NCBI GenBank assembly: GCA_012927585.1
Contig: JABBOY010000017.1
Coordinates: forward strand, 1-59,873
Source: Glaciimonas sp.
GTDB taxonomy: Bacteria; Pseudomonadota; Gammaproteobacteria; Burkholderiales; Burkholderiaceae_D
Direction of reading: 5' to 3'
DNA: 59,873 bases
Both the position numbers and the translations under genes were made by a program. How positions within the stretch are numbered: position 1 is the first letter of the stretch; every line of letters begins with the position of its first letter. Positions 7,788 through 16,468 of the stretch are shown piece after piece. Below the pieces are notes generated by a model that was not told the DNA's origin, searched no databases, and saw only the letters and a program-made list of their open reading frames with translations.

Positions 7788-9440
7788 CTACTGATCTTGC
7801 ACCGCTTCAAGCAGCAACATTCCTGAAGCCTGTAGCTTGATCCCGCCTTGCTGTACGACTGCGGTTTTGCCGCTGCTGGCATCCCGTAACCGCTGTCCAT
7901 CCGCAAACACGCCAGCCACCGGCACAGTTATGTCGCCATTGATCTCCGGTACGACTACCACGCGATCCTGATGCAACGAGTCGATGCGGGCGAATACATA
8001 AGGCTGTTGCGCCAGACGGACATGACGGCCACGCGCAAGCGCTACATGCGCGGCACGAAATTGTCCCAGTTTTTGCGCGTGCATCAACAACGCCTGGTCG
8101 ATATTTGCCCAGTTCATGTCGGAACGGGTGGCCTGCTGGGGATCGCCTTCCGGCGTTGCGCCTGGCAAGCGACCGCTCTCATCGCCGTAAAATAACTGCA
8201 CGCCGCCCGGCACCAGTAGCAGGGCGCTCAGGCCATGTTGCAAGGTGTCGCGCGGATACAGTACCGTATCGTGCGAAGAAATATATGACAAGGCATCAAA
8301 CGCCGGCTTTGCGGCCAGTTTGTCGGCGTAGAGCGCATACAACCGGTCCAGCGCGGCCCAGTCGGTCGATGCCTGTGGCTGGAACGCGAAATTGATTATC
8401 GAGTCAAAGCCGGCATCGTGCCAGCGGCTACGTTCGAAGCCGTGGCCCCAGACTTCGCCGGTCATCCAGAACGGCGCGTCGTCAATCTTGCCTGTGGGGT
8501 TGTTGTGTTTCCATTCGGCCAGCGCGGCACTGCTTGCGCGCTTTAACGCCAGCCAACTTTCCGGCTCCACATGCTTGACGGTATCGCAGCGAAAGCCGTC
8601 GACACCGAATTCGCGCACCCAATCCGCCAGCCATTTAACCAGATAGCCGCGCACCGGCGTATCCGGCAGAAAGCGCGCATTGGTATCCGGCTTGTTCCTG
8701 AGTACGGGTGGAAGATCTACCGGATTGGGTCTTTCGGTCCTGAAGTCGGGTAGGTAGGCCAATTGCATCGTGGCATCGTCAGTGCCGCCATCGGGATAGC
8801 CCGGCAAGCCGGCGCGTACCCAATCGCCGCCCCACCATTGCCCAAAGGCGAAATTATTGTAGTCGATATAGCTGTGGTAATCGCGCAGTTTGGCTGCCTC
8901 AAAGCCGGGCCACAACACCGGGATGCGTTGATCGGACAGCGTCTTGATGTCGGCATAGCCAGGATGATTCAGCACCACATCGAACAATACGCGAATGCTC
9001 TGCGCATGTGCGGTGGCTATCATCTCGCGCAATTCGTCGCGGCTGCCCATATTGGCATCGAGCTTGGTGTAGTCGAGCGCCCAGTAGCCGTGATAGGCAT
9101 AATGCCGGAAACTGTTCTGGCCGCCCACCACCCATCCGTGTATCTGCTCGTAAGGGGCGGTAACCCACAGTGCATTGATACCCAGCGTTTTGAAATAGCC
9201 AGTCCGCAGTTGTTGTGTCAAGCCGGCGAGATCGCCGCCGTGGAAGGTACCGATTTCGCCAACACCGTCAGCGATGCGTCCGTAGGCGTGATCATTGCCC
9301 GGATTGCCGTTCTTGAAGCGGTCGGTGATGACAAAATAAACAATCGGATTGGCGGCAAAATCATTGTTTGTCACCGCTGCACCGACCTGCCGTGGCAAGA
9401 CCAGCAACAACATTGCCAGCAAACACAATCGTTTCAGCAT
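7788..9440 (-). CDS. malS: Periplasmic alpha-amylase, MalS-like (GH13)
   Basis: The protein has 550 residues with an export signal (MLKRLCLLAMLLLVLPRQVGA). The GH13 barrel shows conserved regions in order: DVVLNH, GFRCDTVKH with the nucleophile Asp, TGEVWGHG with the acid Glu, and ISSHD with the transition-state Asp. Similarity to E. coli MalS is high (DRFKNGNPGNDHAYGR, GTFHGGDL, EQIHGWV, FYGDESGR, RSDMNWA), although the extra N-terminal part of E. coli MalS is absent. It should cut maltodextrins in the periplasm. It is the last gene of the malF-malG-malS unit, starting 3 bp after malG ends. Confidence 0.9.
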   Translation of the reverse strand: MLKRLCLLAMLLLVLPRQVGAAVTNNDFAANPIVYFVITDRFKNGNPGNDHAYGRIADGVGEIGTFHGGDLAGLTQQLRTGYFKTLGINALWVTAPYEQIHGWVVGGQNSFRHYAYHGYWALDYTKLDANMGSRDELREMIATAHAQSIRVLFDVVLNHPGYADIKTLSDQRIPVLWPGFEAAKLRDYHSYIDYNNFAFGQWWGGDWVRAGLPGYPDGGTDDATMQLAYLPDFRTERPNPVDLPPVLRNKPDTNARFLPDTPVRGYLVKWLADWVREFGVDGFRCDTVKHVEPESWLALKRASSAALAEWKHNNPTGKIDDAPFWMTGEVWGHGFERSRWHDAGFDSIINFAFQPQASTDWAALDRLYALYADKLAAKPAFDALSYISSHDTVLYPRDTLQHGLSALLLVPGGVQLFYGDESGRLPGATPEGDPQQATRSDMNWANIDQALLMHAQKLGQFRAAHVALARGRHVRLAQQPYVFARIDSLHQDRVVVVPEINGDITVPVAGVFADGQRLRDASSGKTAVVQQGGIKLQASGMLLLEAVQDQ

Positions 9441-9443
9441 GGT

Positions 9444-10334
9444 TCAACCTTTTACGCCGCCGGCAGTGAGACCGGACACCATCCATTTTTGTGCCAGCAG
9501 GAAGACTGCCGTGATCGGCAGGCCAGACAGGATAGCAGCCGCTGCAAAGTCACCCCACAGGTATTTTTGCTCATACAAAAACAGTTTTGAGCCAACCGCC
9601 AGCGTCAGGTTGTTTTGCTCATGCAATAGCACCGAAGCAATCGGGTATTCGATAATGGCACCGATGAAAGCCAGCAGGAACACCACCATCAGGATCGGCA
9701 CCGCCATCGGCAGCAGCACATACACAAATGCCTGCCACGGCGTGGCACCATCGACCTTGGCCGCCTCTTCGATTTCGACCGGAATCGTGTCGTAATAACC
9801 CTTGATGGTCCAGATATGCATGGCAATCCCACCGGTATAAGCCAGTACCAGACTGCCGTGACTATCGATGCCGAGCCAAGGCACATAAGTGCCGATCAGA
9901 TCGAAAATGGCATAGATGGCAATCAGTGCCAGCACCGCAGGGAACATCTGCAACAGCAACAGCGCCGACAATGCCTGCGATTTAAAGCGGAATTTCATCC
10001 GTGCAAATGCATAGGCGCAGGTGGTCGACAGCAGCAGCGTGATACCGGCGGTCATGGTTGCGACCTTGACCGAGTTCCACAACCAGCGCAACACCGGGAA
10101 ATCGGGTTCGATCAAGCTGCCGTTTGGCCCCTGATAAGAAAGTCCCAGCGCCAATCGCCAGTGGTCGAGGCTGATTTCCGATGGAATCAGGCTGCCGCTG
10201 GCAAAATTCCCTGGGCGCAGGGAAATCGACAAGATCACCAGGAACGGAAACATGACCACCACAATCAGCGCAATGACGGCGACATGCGCCACCACGATGC
10301 GCCAGCGGCTTGAGTGATCTACAACAATAGCCAT
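9444..10334 (-). CDS. malG: Maltose/maltodextrin ABC transporter permease MalG
   Basis: This 296-residue inner-membrane protein has six predicted helices and the permease EAA loop (EIEEAAKVDGATPWQAFVYVLLPMAVPIL), where it contacts the MalK ATPase. The C-terminus LTAGGVKG matches E. coli MalG. The first periplasmic loop carries the family's Pro- and Trp-containing insert (SLDHWRLALGLSYQ). It partners with MalF, 24 bp upstream in the same direction, and with MalE and MalK from the neighbouring unit. Confidence 0.95.
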   Translation of the reverse strand: MAIVVDHSSRWRIVVAHVAVIALIVVVMFPFLVILSISLRPGNFASGSLIPSEISLDHWRLALGLSYQGPNGSLIEPDFPVLRWLWNSVKVATMTAGITLLLSTTCAYAFARMKFRFKSQALSALLLLQMFPAVLALIAIYAIFDLIGTYVPWLGIDSHGSLVLAYTGGIAMHIWTIKGYYDTIPVEIEEAAKVDGATPWQAFVYVLLPMAVPILMVVFLLAFIGAIIEYPIASVLLHEQNNLTLAVGSKLFLYEQKYLWGDFAAAAILSGLPITAVFLLAQKWMVSGLTAGGVKG

Positions 10335-10358
10335 TTCTTACTCCTTGCATGGTGCGAC

Positions 10359-11870
10359 TTAATTGTGGTTGACACGCGTCAAACGCATGTTAAAGATAGA
10401 TATCGTTGCGACCAGCATGAAGATCAGCGTCGATATGGCTGCAGCCAGGCCGAAATTCTGACCGGAATCCTCGAACGCGATACGGTAGGTGTACGACACC
10501 AGCAGATCTGTGGTTCCTGCCGGCAGCTTGGTATCGAGGAAGTCCGGTCGACCACCTGTGAGCAAACTGATCAGCACGAAATTATTGAAATTGAAGGCTA
10601 GGCTAGCAACCATCAAAGGCGTCAAAGGCTTGATGATCAGTGGCAACGTGATCTTGAAGAAGTTGGTCAAAGGATCTGCGCCGGCCAGGGCCGATGCTTC
10701 ATACAGGTCTGCCGGAATCGCTTTGATCAGCCCCATGCACAACACCATCATGTAGGGATAGCCAAGCCAAGTATTGACGATCAGTATCATCGTCTTGGCT
10801 AAGGTTGTGTCCGAGAACCAGGCCGGTTTGATGCCGAACAAGGCATTCACAATCAGGTTGATTTCGCCGAAATTATTGTTGAACAAGCCCTTGAATACCA
10901 GAATCGAGATGAAGCCCGGCACTGCATACGGCAGGAAAAGCAGGGTTCGGTAGAATCCGCGAAATTTCAGTGCATCCCAGTTGAGTAAAACCGCCAATAC
11001 CATGCCGAGACCTACCGTGGTCACTACCGTAATTACCGAGAATGCGAGAGTCCAGGCAAATATACGGATAAATGGCTCACGGAATGCCTGATCCGAGAAT
11101 ATCCGGATGAAATTCGCAAAACCGATATTCACCTTGAATCCCGGCTCCAACTGTTCGCCGCTGGCAGTCTCGTAGAAACCGGTCTTGAAATTGGATTTTA
11201 CGATCTCGCCGGTCTTGTTTTGCTTGAAGCCACCATTGGCCAGCGGTGTATAGACACGTTCGACCGCTGCGAATTCACGCAGTCCGGTCATGCGCAGTGC
11301 AGCCTTGTTCGGCAACACCAGGGTAAGCGCTTTCAGACTATCCTGATGTGCGATCACATCTTTCAGACCCAATGCTTCGCCCAGCAACGGTTTTGTTGAT
11401 TTATCGGCGGCTTGGAGTTCCACTGTTAACGGTTTTGCCGTGCGTAATGCCAGCGCTTCCGTGATGAATGTCTGTTGCGTGCCTGGCTGTTCCAGGCGGA
11501 TGCGGAATGCCTGACCATCCGCGTGCAGACTCATGACCAGAGCGCTGCCTTCTGCGCGCTGCGTTTCTTCTGTCAGATATTGGGTGACGCGCTCGAAAGT
11601 CAGCAGATTTCTCGAACTGAAATTGGTAAAACCGATCGATATAGTATAAATCAGCGGGAACAGCACGAATACTACTGCCGCTGCAATCCCTGGAAACAGG
11701 TAGCGATAAGCATAAGCGCTGACAGATGTGTAGACATACACCGCCAGAGTCAATATGCCGAGAAAAATACAAGCTAAAAAGGTCTGGCCCGTGCTGTATA
11801 GCAGAAAAACCAGATACAGACCCAGCGCAAGGCTGGCTGCAAGCACCACAGGACCGAAAAACTTACGCAC
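10359..11870 (-). CDS. malF: Maltose/maltodextrin ABC transporter permease MalF
   Basis: MalF is 503 residues when started at GTG 11870 (VRKFFGPVVLAAS), which aligns with the N-terminal helix of E. coli MalF. The frame stays open 90 bp further to a TTG, but those residues have no counterpart in the family. The family's large periplasmic loop after helix 3 is present (about 110-250), followed by the permease core with the EAA loop (LYEASALAGADPLTNFFKITLPLI). With MalG it forms the channel for maltose and maltodextrins. The chosen start codon lies inside one copy of a repeated TTACGCA motif found in the upstream region. Confidence 0.93.
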   Translation of the reverse strand: MRKFFGPVVLAASLALGLYLVFLLYSTGQTFLACIFLGILTLAVYVYTSVSAYAYRYLFPGIAAAVVFVLFPLIYTISIGFTNFSSRNLLTFERVTQYLTEETQRAEGSALVMSLHADGQAFRIRLEQPGTQQTFITEALALRTAKPLTVELQAADKSTKPLLGEALGLKDVIAHQDSLKALTLVLPNKAALRMTGLREFAAVERVYTPLANGGFKQNKTGEIVKSNFKTGFYETASGEQLEPGFKVNIGFANFIRIFSDQAFREPFIRIFAWTLAFSVITVVTTVGLGMVLAVLLNWDALKFRGFYRTLLFLPYAVPGFISILVFKGLFNNNFGEINLIVNALFGIKPAWFSDTTLAKTMILIVNTWLGYPYMMVLCMGLIKAIPADLYEASALAGADPLTNFFKITLPLIIKPLTPLMVASLAFNFNNFVLISLLTGGRPDFLDTKLPAGTTDLLVSYTYRIAFEDSGQNFGLAAAISTLIFMLVATISIFNMRLTRVNHN

Positions 11871-12297
11871 AATGGATCTACCGGTTAATTGAATAAAAGC
11901 TGCAATAGTTGTGTGCAGGCCGCATTTCCTGCTACATGGAATTGCGTACTTACGCACCAACTAAACTTACGCAAAGCCGTTGAATTTTCATGTTTTTTAC
12001 AAAATTAAATATACCCCTGTTTAATTTTATAAAATGGTATGATTCCCGCATATAATTTATGGCAAAAAAATAATACACTACGTTGTATATTATAAGAGCC
12101 CATAATGCAGGCAATTCATCGTCGCCGCCATGATGGTGGCTGCAGCGACGCGCATAGCATGGTGCGCCCTGCTTCCAATGCATTTTGCGTAAATTTTAAA
12201 ATCACCGAAACTTACGCAAAATACCGCTGCTGGTTAACTTAACAAGTGCAGGCCTGTATGCCTAACTGCACTGCTGAGTACTGCACAAGTCAACTAT
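11871..12297 (-). promoter_or_regulatory. malF upstream region with repeated TTACGCA motifs
   Basis: No gene is supported in the 427 bp between malE and malF. The region carries a perfect inverted repeat TGCGTA-CT-TACGCA (11943-11956), a copy AAACTTACGCAAAG (11963-11976), and a near-perfect pair TTTTGCGTAAATTT (12183-12196) and AAACTTACGCAAAA (12208-12221) in opposite orientation, 11 bp apart. One more copy overlaps the malF start (11861-11870). The clustering suggests binding sites of a regulator for a malF-malG-malS promoter; the regulator is not known. Confidence 0.5.
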
Positions 12298-13503
12298 TTA
12301 GTTTGCACTGACGATACGCTTGGCCGCAGCATCCAGCCCCTCTTTCACGCCTTGGCGACCCTGGGTGATATTTTCCAGAGCTGATTTCATCGACGACCAG
12401 AAGCGCCCCATTTCCGGGTTATTCGGCATCGGATGCCCAGCTTGTGCGCTGTCCATGGTGGCCTGGATATTAATGTCGCTTTTCAATTCGCTGAACAGCG
12501 CCTTATTGGCAGGGGTGCCCAGCGGAACGTCGGCATTAATGGTTTTCAGGCCATTGATGGTGAGCATGCTGTTCTCGATGAATTCAGTCGCGAGATCCTT
12601 GTTCGGACTGGCCTTGTTGATCATCGCACCCAGTACGCCGATGAACGGAGCAGCAGCTTTTCCTGCAACTGTTGGGATTACGGCGACGCCGAAGTTGATC
12701 TTCGACTTGCGTGCATTGTCCCAAGACCATGGACCGTTAATCATCATGGCAACCTTGCCTTGGTTAAAGCCGGCTTCCATCTCGGCATAACCGGCGCCTT
12801 TCGCCATCGCCCCTTCATTAATCAACTTCATGACGGCATCCACGCCAGCGACCGCGCCGGTGTTGTTGACGCCGGTCTGGGTCGCGTCGTAATGACCGTC
12901 AGTCTTCACGCCGAACGCGAAGCCGCCGCCCGCTGCCATCAAAGGCCAGGTGAAATAGGTATTGGTGTAATCCCACAAAATGGCTTTTTTGCCTTGTCGC
13001 GTCAACTTTTTGTCCAGCGCCAACACTTCGTCGAATGTCTTCGGTGGCGTCGGCACCAGATCCTTGTTATAGACTAGTGCAACGGCCTCGATCGACATCG
13101 GGTAACCCCAGGTCTTGCCTCCTACGGTAAATGCAGTCCATGACAGAGGCAGTATCCCTGCGCGCACTTCCTTGCTCGGGTTTAGTGGTTGTAGCAAGCC
13201 GCTGGTGATCCATTCGCCGATACGGTCGTGCGGCCAGATCCAGATATCCGGCCCCTTGCCGGCAGCCGCGGCTTGCTGAAATTTGGTCGGCGCATCTTCC
13301 GGATGCTCGACGATGACCTTGATGCCGGTTTTTTTGGTGAACTCCTCGCCCACTTTGATCAAGCCCTTGTAGCCCTTGTCGCCGTTGATCCAGATCAGCA
13401 ACTTGCCTGGCTCTGCTGCATACGCGACACTGCCCAATCCGCTCATCGTCGCCAGAATGATACTGGTCGCAATTAATTTTCTTTTGCTTGCTGATACTTG
13501 CAT
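12298..13503 (-). CDS. malE: Maltose/maltodextrin-binding periplasmic protein MalE
   Basis: The ATG at 13503 gives 401 residues and is preceded by GGAG at a good distance. The frame is open further upstream but those residues are not family-like. A signal peptide of about 27 residues ends at SVAYA, followed by mature EPGKLLIWINGDKGYKGL, very like E. coli MalE. Other matches are GKGPDIWIWPHDRIGEW and MINGPWSWDNARKSKINFGV. It binds maltose and maltodextrins in the periplasm and delivers them to MalFG. It lies 98 bp after malK; the larger gap to malF suggests that malF may have its own promoter. Confidence 0.95.
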   Translation of the reverse strand: MQVSASKRKLIATSIILATMSGLGSVAYAAEPGKLLIWINGDKGYKGLIKVGEEFTKKTGIKVIVEHPEDAPTKFQQAAAAGKGPDIWIWPHDRIGEWITSGLLQPLNPSKEVRAGILPLSWTAFTVGGKTWGYPMSIEAVALVYNKDLVPTPPKTFDEVLALDKKLTRQGKKAILWDYTNTYFTWPLMAAGGGFAFGVKTDGHYDATQTGVNNTGAVAGVDAVMKLINEGAMAKGAGYAEMEAGFNQGKVAMMINGPWSWDNARKSKINFGVAVIPTVAGKAAAPFIGVLGAMINKASPNKDLATEFIENSMLTINGLKTINADVPLGTPANKALFSELKSDINIQATMDSAQAGHPMPNNPEMGRFWSSMKSALENITQGRQGVKEGLDAAAKRIVSAN

Positions 13504-13601
13504 TGTCTTCTCCATTCGTAGATGAATACACGAGGCTTGTTTTATTCGGGTTATACAGCGCTCGTATCGCATAACCCGGTTCGGTAAAGGTGTAGCAGGG
13601 T

Positions 13602-14681
13602 TTATCTGCACGATTTTCCATGTTCGTCAAACACGTGCAATCTGGATGGCACGACTTTCAGCTGGATCGCTTGCCCGATGGCACAGTCGGTCTCGGCATC
13701 GGCGCGCACTACCAGTGAATCATCGTGGCCAGATACTTTTACATAGATGTAGCTGACATCGCCCAAACGTTCGACCGCGTGGATCAGCGCCGGGATGCCA
13801 TCCTGGTCGTCGCTCAGGAACAGATGTTCCGGCCGCGCCCCGACCGTGACTGCTGTATCAGGCGGGAGTTGCTGCGATAGTTCGGCAGTAAGGGTGCCGC
13901 CGGAGGCGATCAGGATCGAGCATTGGCCGGTGTCGTTGCGGCACACCTTACCAGTGAGGAAGTTCATCCGTGGCGAGCCGAGGAAGCCGGCCACGAACAG
14001 ATTGTCAGGACGATGGTAGAGTTCCAGAGGCGCACCAACCTGCTCGATGCGGCCGGCATTGAGCACGACGATACGATCAGCCAGCGTCATTGCCTCGACT
14101 TGGTCGTGCGTGACATAAATCATGGTGGAGCCGAGTTCGCGGTGCAGATTTGCCAACTCGATGCGCATCTGCACGCGCAGGGAAGCATCCAGATTGGACA
14201 GCGGCTCATCGAACAGGAACACATCCGGCTTGCGCACAATGGCGCGACCGATGGCAACGCGCTGACGCTGGCCACCGGAGAGTTCCTTCGGTTTGCGTTC
14301 CAGCAAGGGCTCGATGCGCAGCACCTGCGCTGCACGCATCACCGCCTCGCGCGATGCGGTCTTGTCGGCACCGGCAAGCTTCAGCCCGAACGCCATATTG
14401 TCGGCTACGCTCATGTGAGGATAGAGCGCGTAACTCTGAAACACCATCGCAATCCCGCGTTGCGCCGGTGGGATGTCATTCATGCGTTTGGTGCCGATCA
14501 TCAGATCGCCGTCGCTGATTTCCTCAAGGCCGCAAATGACGCGTAATAATGTCGATTTGCCACATCCCGAAGGACCGACAAAGACCACGAATTCGCCGTC
14601 CTCGATGGAAAGATCAATGCCATGCAACGTCCGGACATCGCCATAGGACTTCTTGATCCCTGTTAATTTCAGTCCAGCCAT
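13602..14681 (-). CDS. malK: Maltose/maltodextrin ABC transporter ATPase MalK
   Basis: This 359-residue cytoplasmic ATPase has Walker A GPSGCGKST (36-44), Q-loop MVFQSYALYPHM, signature LSGGQ (134-138), Walker B VFLFDEP with catalytic Glu near 159, D-loop SNLD and H-loop VTHD. The C-terminal regulatory domain (MOP/OB folds, from about 235) is present. It powers MalFG. The gene lies between the alpha-glucosidase and malE genes in the same direction. A second UgpC-type ATPase (24554-25663) serves the glucose system; the two could in part replace each other, as is known for this family. Confidence 0.94.
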   Translation of the reverse strand: MAGLKLTGIKKSYGDVRTLHGIDLSIEDGEFVVFVGPSGCGKSTLLRVICGLEEISDGDLMIGTKRMNDIPPAQRGIAMVFQSYALYPHMSVADNMAFGLKLAGADKTASREAVMRAAQVLRIEPLLERKPKELSGGQRQRVAIGRAIVRKPDVFLFDEPLSNLDASLRVQMRIELANLHRELGSTMIYVTHDQVEAMTLADRIVVLNAGRIEQVGAPLELYHRPDNLFVAGFLGSPRMNFLTGKVCRNDTGQCSILIASGGTLTAELSQQLPPDTAVTVGARPEHLFLSDDQDGIPALIHAVERLGDVSYIYVKVSGHDDSLVVRADAETDCAIGQAIQLKVVPSRLHVFDEHGKSCR

Positions 14682-14739
14682 CTTATGTCCTTACAAGCTG
14701 TTTTTATGTTTCAGTGCGAATTACGTGCGGTATATCTTT

Positions 14740-16413
14740 TTACTGTGCGTCAGCGGCCAGCGCAAACCATGCGCCATAGGCGGGCAATTCAATTGAAGTG
14801 CCGCTAGCACTGCCCGCCAAACCATGCCTTTCGAGCACTTGAGCAGCGGCGGCATCCGGCCATTCAAAGCGGATTGTTTGATTGCCGAGATTGAAAGCAA
14901 CCAACAGTCCAGAATGCCCTGCCAGATCGCGACGTAATGCCAATACCGGTTCAGGTGCTTCATAGAAAGCAATATTGCCTCTGAGCAGTTGCGGCATCCG
15001 CTTGCGCCAGGCCAGCATGTTCTGGGCAAATACAAGAGTAGAGGTGGGCTCGCGCAATTGCACGTCCACCGCGCGGCTGGCATGTTCGGCCGGCACCGGC
15101 AGCCACGGTTTGCCAGAGCTGAAGCCGGCTGCGGCACTCGCAGCCTGCCAGGGCATTGGGGTACGGCAACCGTCGCGCCCCTTGAATTCCGGCCAGAAGG
15201 TAATGCCGTACGGGTCTTGCAGCGCCTCGAAAGGGATATCGGCTTCAGTCAGCGCCAATTCATCGCCCTGATACAGGCAGGGTGTTCCCTTCAGTGAGAG
15301 TTGCATTGCCAGCAGCAATTTAGCCAGTTCCGGCGCTGGGTTCTGCCCACCCCAACGGCTCATCACGCGCACGCTGTCGTGGTTGCCGACTGACCAGGAA
15401 GCCCAGCCGCCAGCCACGCGCGCTTCAAATTGTTGCACCTGGGTGCGGATATGTTTCGCAGAAAATTCAGGCGTCAGCAAATTGAAGCTGTAGGCCATTT
15501 GCAGCTTGTCGCCATCGGCGGTGTAGTCTGCCATCACCGCCAGCGAATCATCTGCGCCGACTTCGCCGATGGAGACTGCATCATATTCATTGAGCAGTGC
15601 GCGCACTCGTCTCAGGAATGCCAAGTTCTCGGGGCGGGTCTTGTCATAAACATGCGATTGCATCCCATACGGGTTGACGTTCGACACGGTGGTGCTGTCG
15701 CGATTGGCTGCGGCAGGATTACTGCGCAAGGTCTGATCATGGAAGTGAAAATTGCAGGCATCCAGGCGAAAGCCGTCAACCCCGCGTTCCAGCCAGAAGC
15801 GCAAATTATGCAAGTGTGCATCCTGCACGTCAGCGCAATGGAAATTCATGTCCGGTTGACATGCCAGGAAATTATGCAGGTAATACTGGCACCGCCGCGT
15901 ATCCCATTGCCAAGCCGAGCCGCCGAAGACGGACAGCCAGTTATTCGGCGGAGTGCCATCGACCATAGGATCTGCCCACACATACCAGTTGGACTTGGGA
16001 TTGTTGCGGCTCTTGCGGCTCGCGTCGAACCAGGGATGGGCATCCGAGGTGTGCGACAACACTTGGTCTATCATGATTTTCAAGCCGAGTGCATGGGCGC
16101 GCCGGATCAGCGCATCGAAATCGTCCAGTGAGCCGAATAGCGGGTCGACGTCGCAATAGTCGGCCACGTCATAGCCGAAATCCTTCATTGGTGAGGTGAA
16201 GAAGGGGGATATCCAGACGATATCGACCCCAAGAGCGGCGATGTAATCGAGCTTGGCGGTAATGCCAGGCAAGTCACCGATGCCATCGCCGTTGGTGTCC
16301 AGGAAACTGCGCGGGTAGATTTGATATATCACGGCTTCGCGCCACCAGTCAGGCGATTTTCCGGATGGTTGGGCTGCGTTCGTGCTGCTACCTGCGCTAA
16401 GAACCTGTGACAT
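14740..16413 (-). CDS. Alpha-glucosidase (GH13, cytoplasmic)
   Basis: Started at ATG 16413 (MSQVLSAGSS), the protein has 557 residues. The frame is open further upstream but would run into lamB, so the shorter start is preferred. It shows WWREAVIYQIYPRSF at the beginning of the barrel, DQVLSHTSD, GFRLDACNF with the nucleophile Asp, SIGEVGAD with the acid Glu, and VGNHDSVR. No signal peptide is seen. The pattern fits proteobacterial alpha-glucosidases that release glucose from maltose and short maltodextrins. It lies between lamB and malK, so it would feed on sugars brought in by the same operon. Oligo-1,6-glucosidase activity is a possible alternative. Confidence 0.88.
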   Translation of the reverse strand: MSQVLSAGSSTNAAQPSGKSPDWWREAVIYQIYPRSFLDTNGDGIGDLPGITAKLDYIAALGVDIVWISPFFTSPMKDFGYDVADYCDVDPLFGSLDDFDALIRRAHALGLKIMIDQVLSHTSDAHPWFDASRKSRNNPKSNWYVWADPMVDGTPPNNWLSVFGGSAWQWDTRRCQYYLHNFLACQPDMNFHCADVQDAHLHNLRFWLERGVDGFRLDACNFHFHDQTLRSNPAAANRDSTTVSNVNPYGMQSHVYDKTRPENLAFLRRVRALLNEYDAVSIGEVGADDSLAVMADYTADGDKLQMAYSFNLLTPEFSAKHIRTQVQQFEARVAGGWASWSVGNHDSVRVMSRWGGQNPAPELAKLLLAMQLSLKGTPCLYQGDELALTEADIPFEALQDPYGITFWPEFKGRDGCRTPMPWQAASAAAGFSSGKPWLPVPAEHASRAVDVQLREPTSTLVFAQNMLAWRKRMPQLLRGNIAFYEAPEPVLALRRDLAGHSGLLVAFNLGNQTIRFEWPDAAAAQVLERHGLAGSASGTSIELPAYGAWFALAADAQ

Positions 16414-16468
16414 ATTATTTCTCTGAAATAAGGAAATGCTCACCCGCGAACGGGTGAGCATAGACTGG

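Noticed and set aside
11871-11960. Longer start for malF at a TTG
   Set aside because: The extra 30 residues do not match MalF; the GTG at 11870 aligns with the first membrane helix.
11950-12183. A 77-codon open frame between malE and malF
   Set aside because: Low-complexity composition, no ribosome binding site and no known family; the area is better explained as regulatory DNA with TTACGCA repeats.
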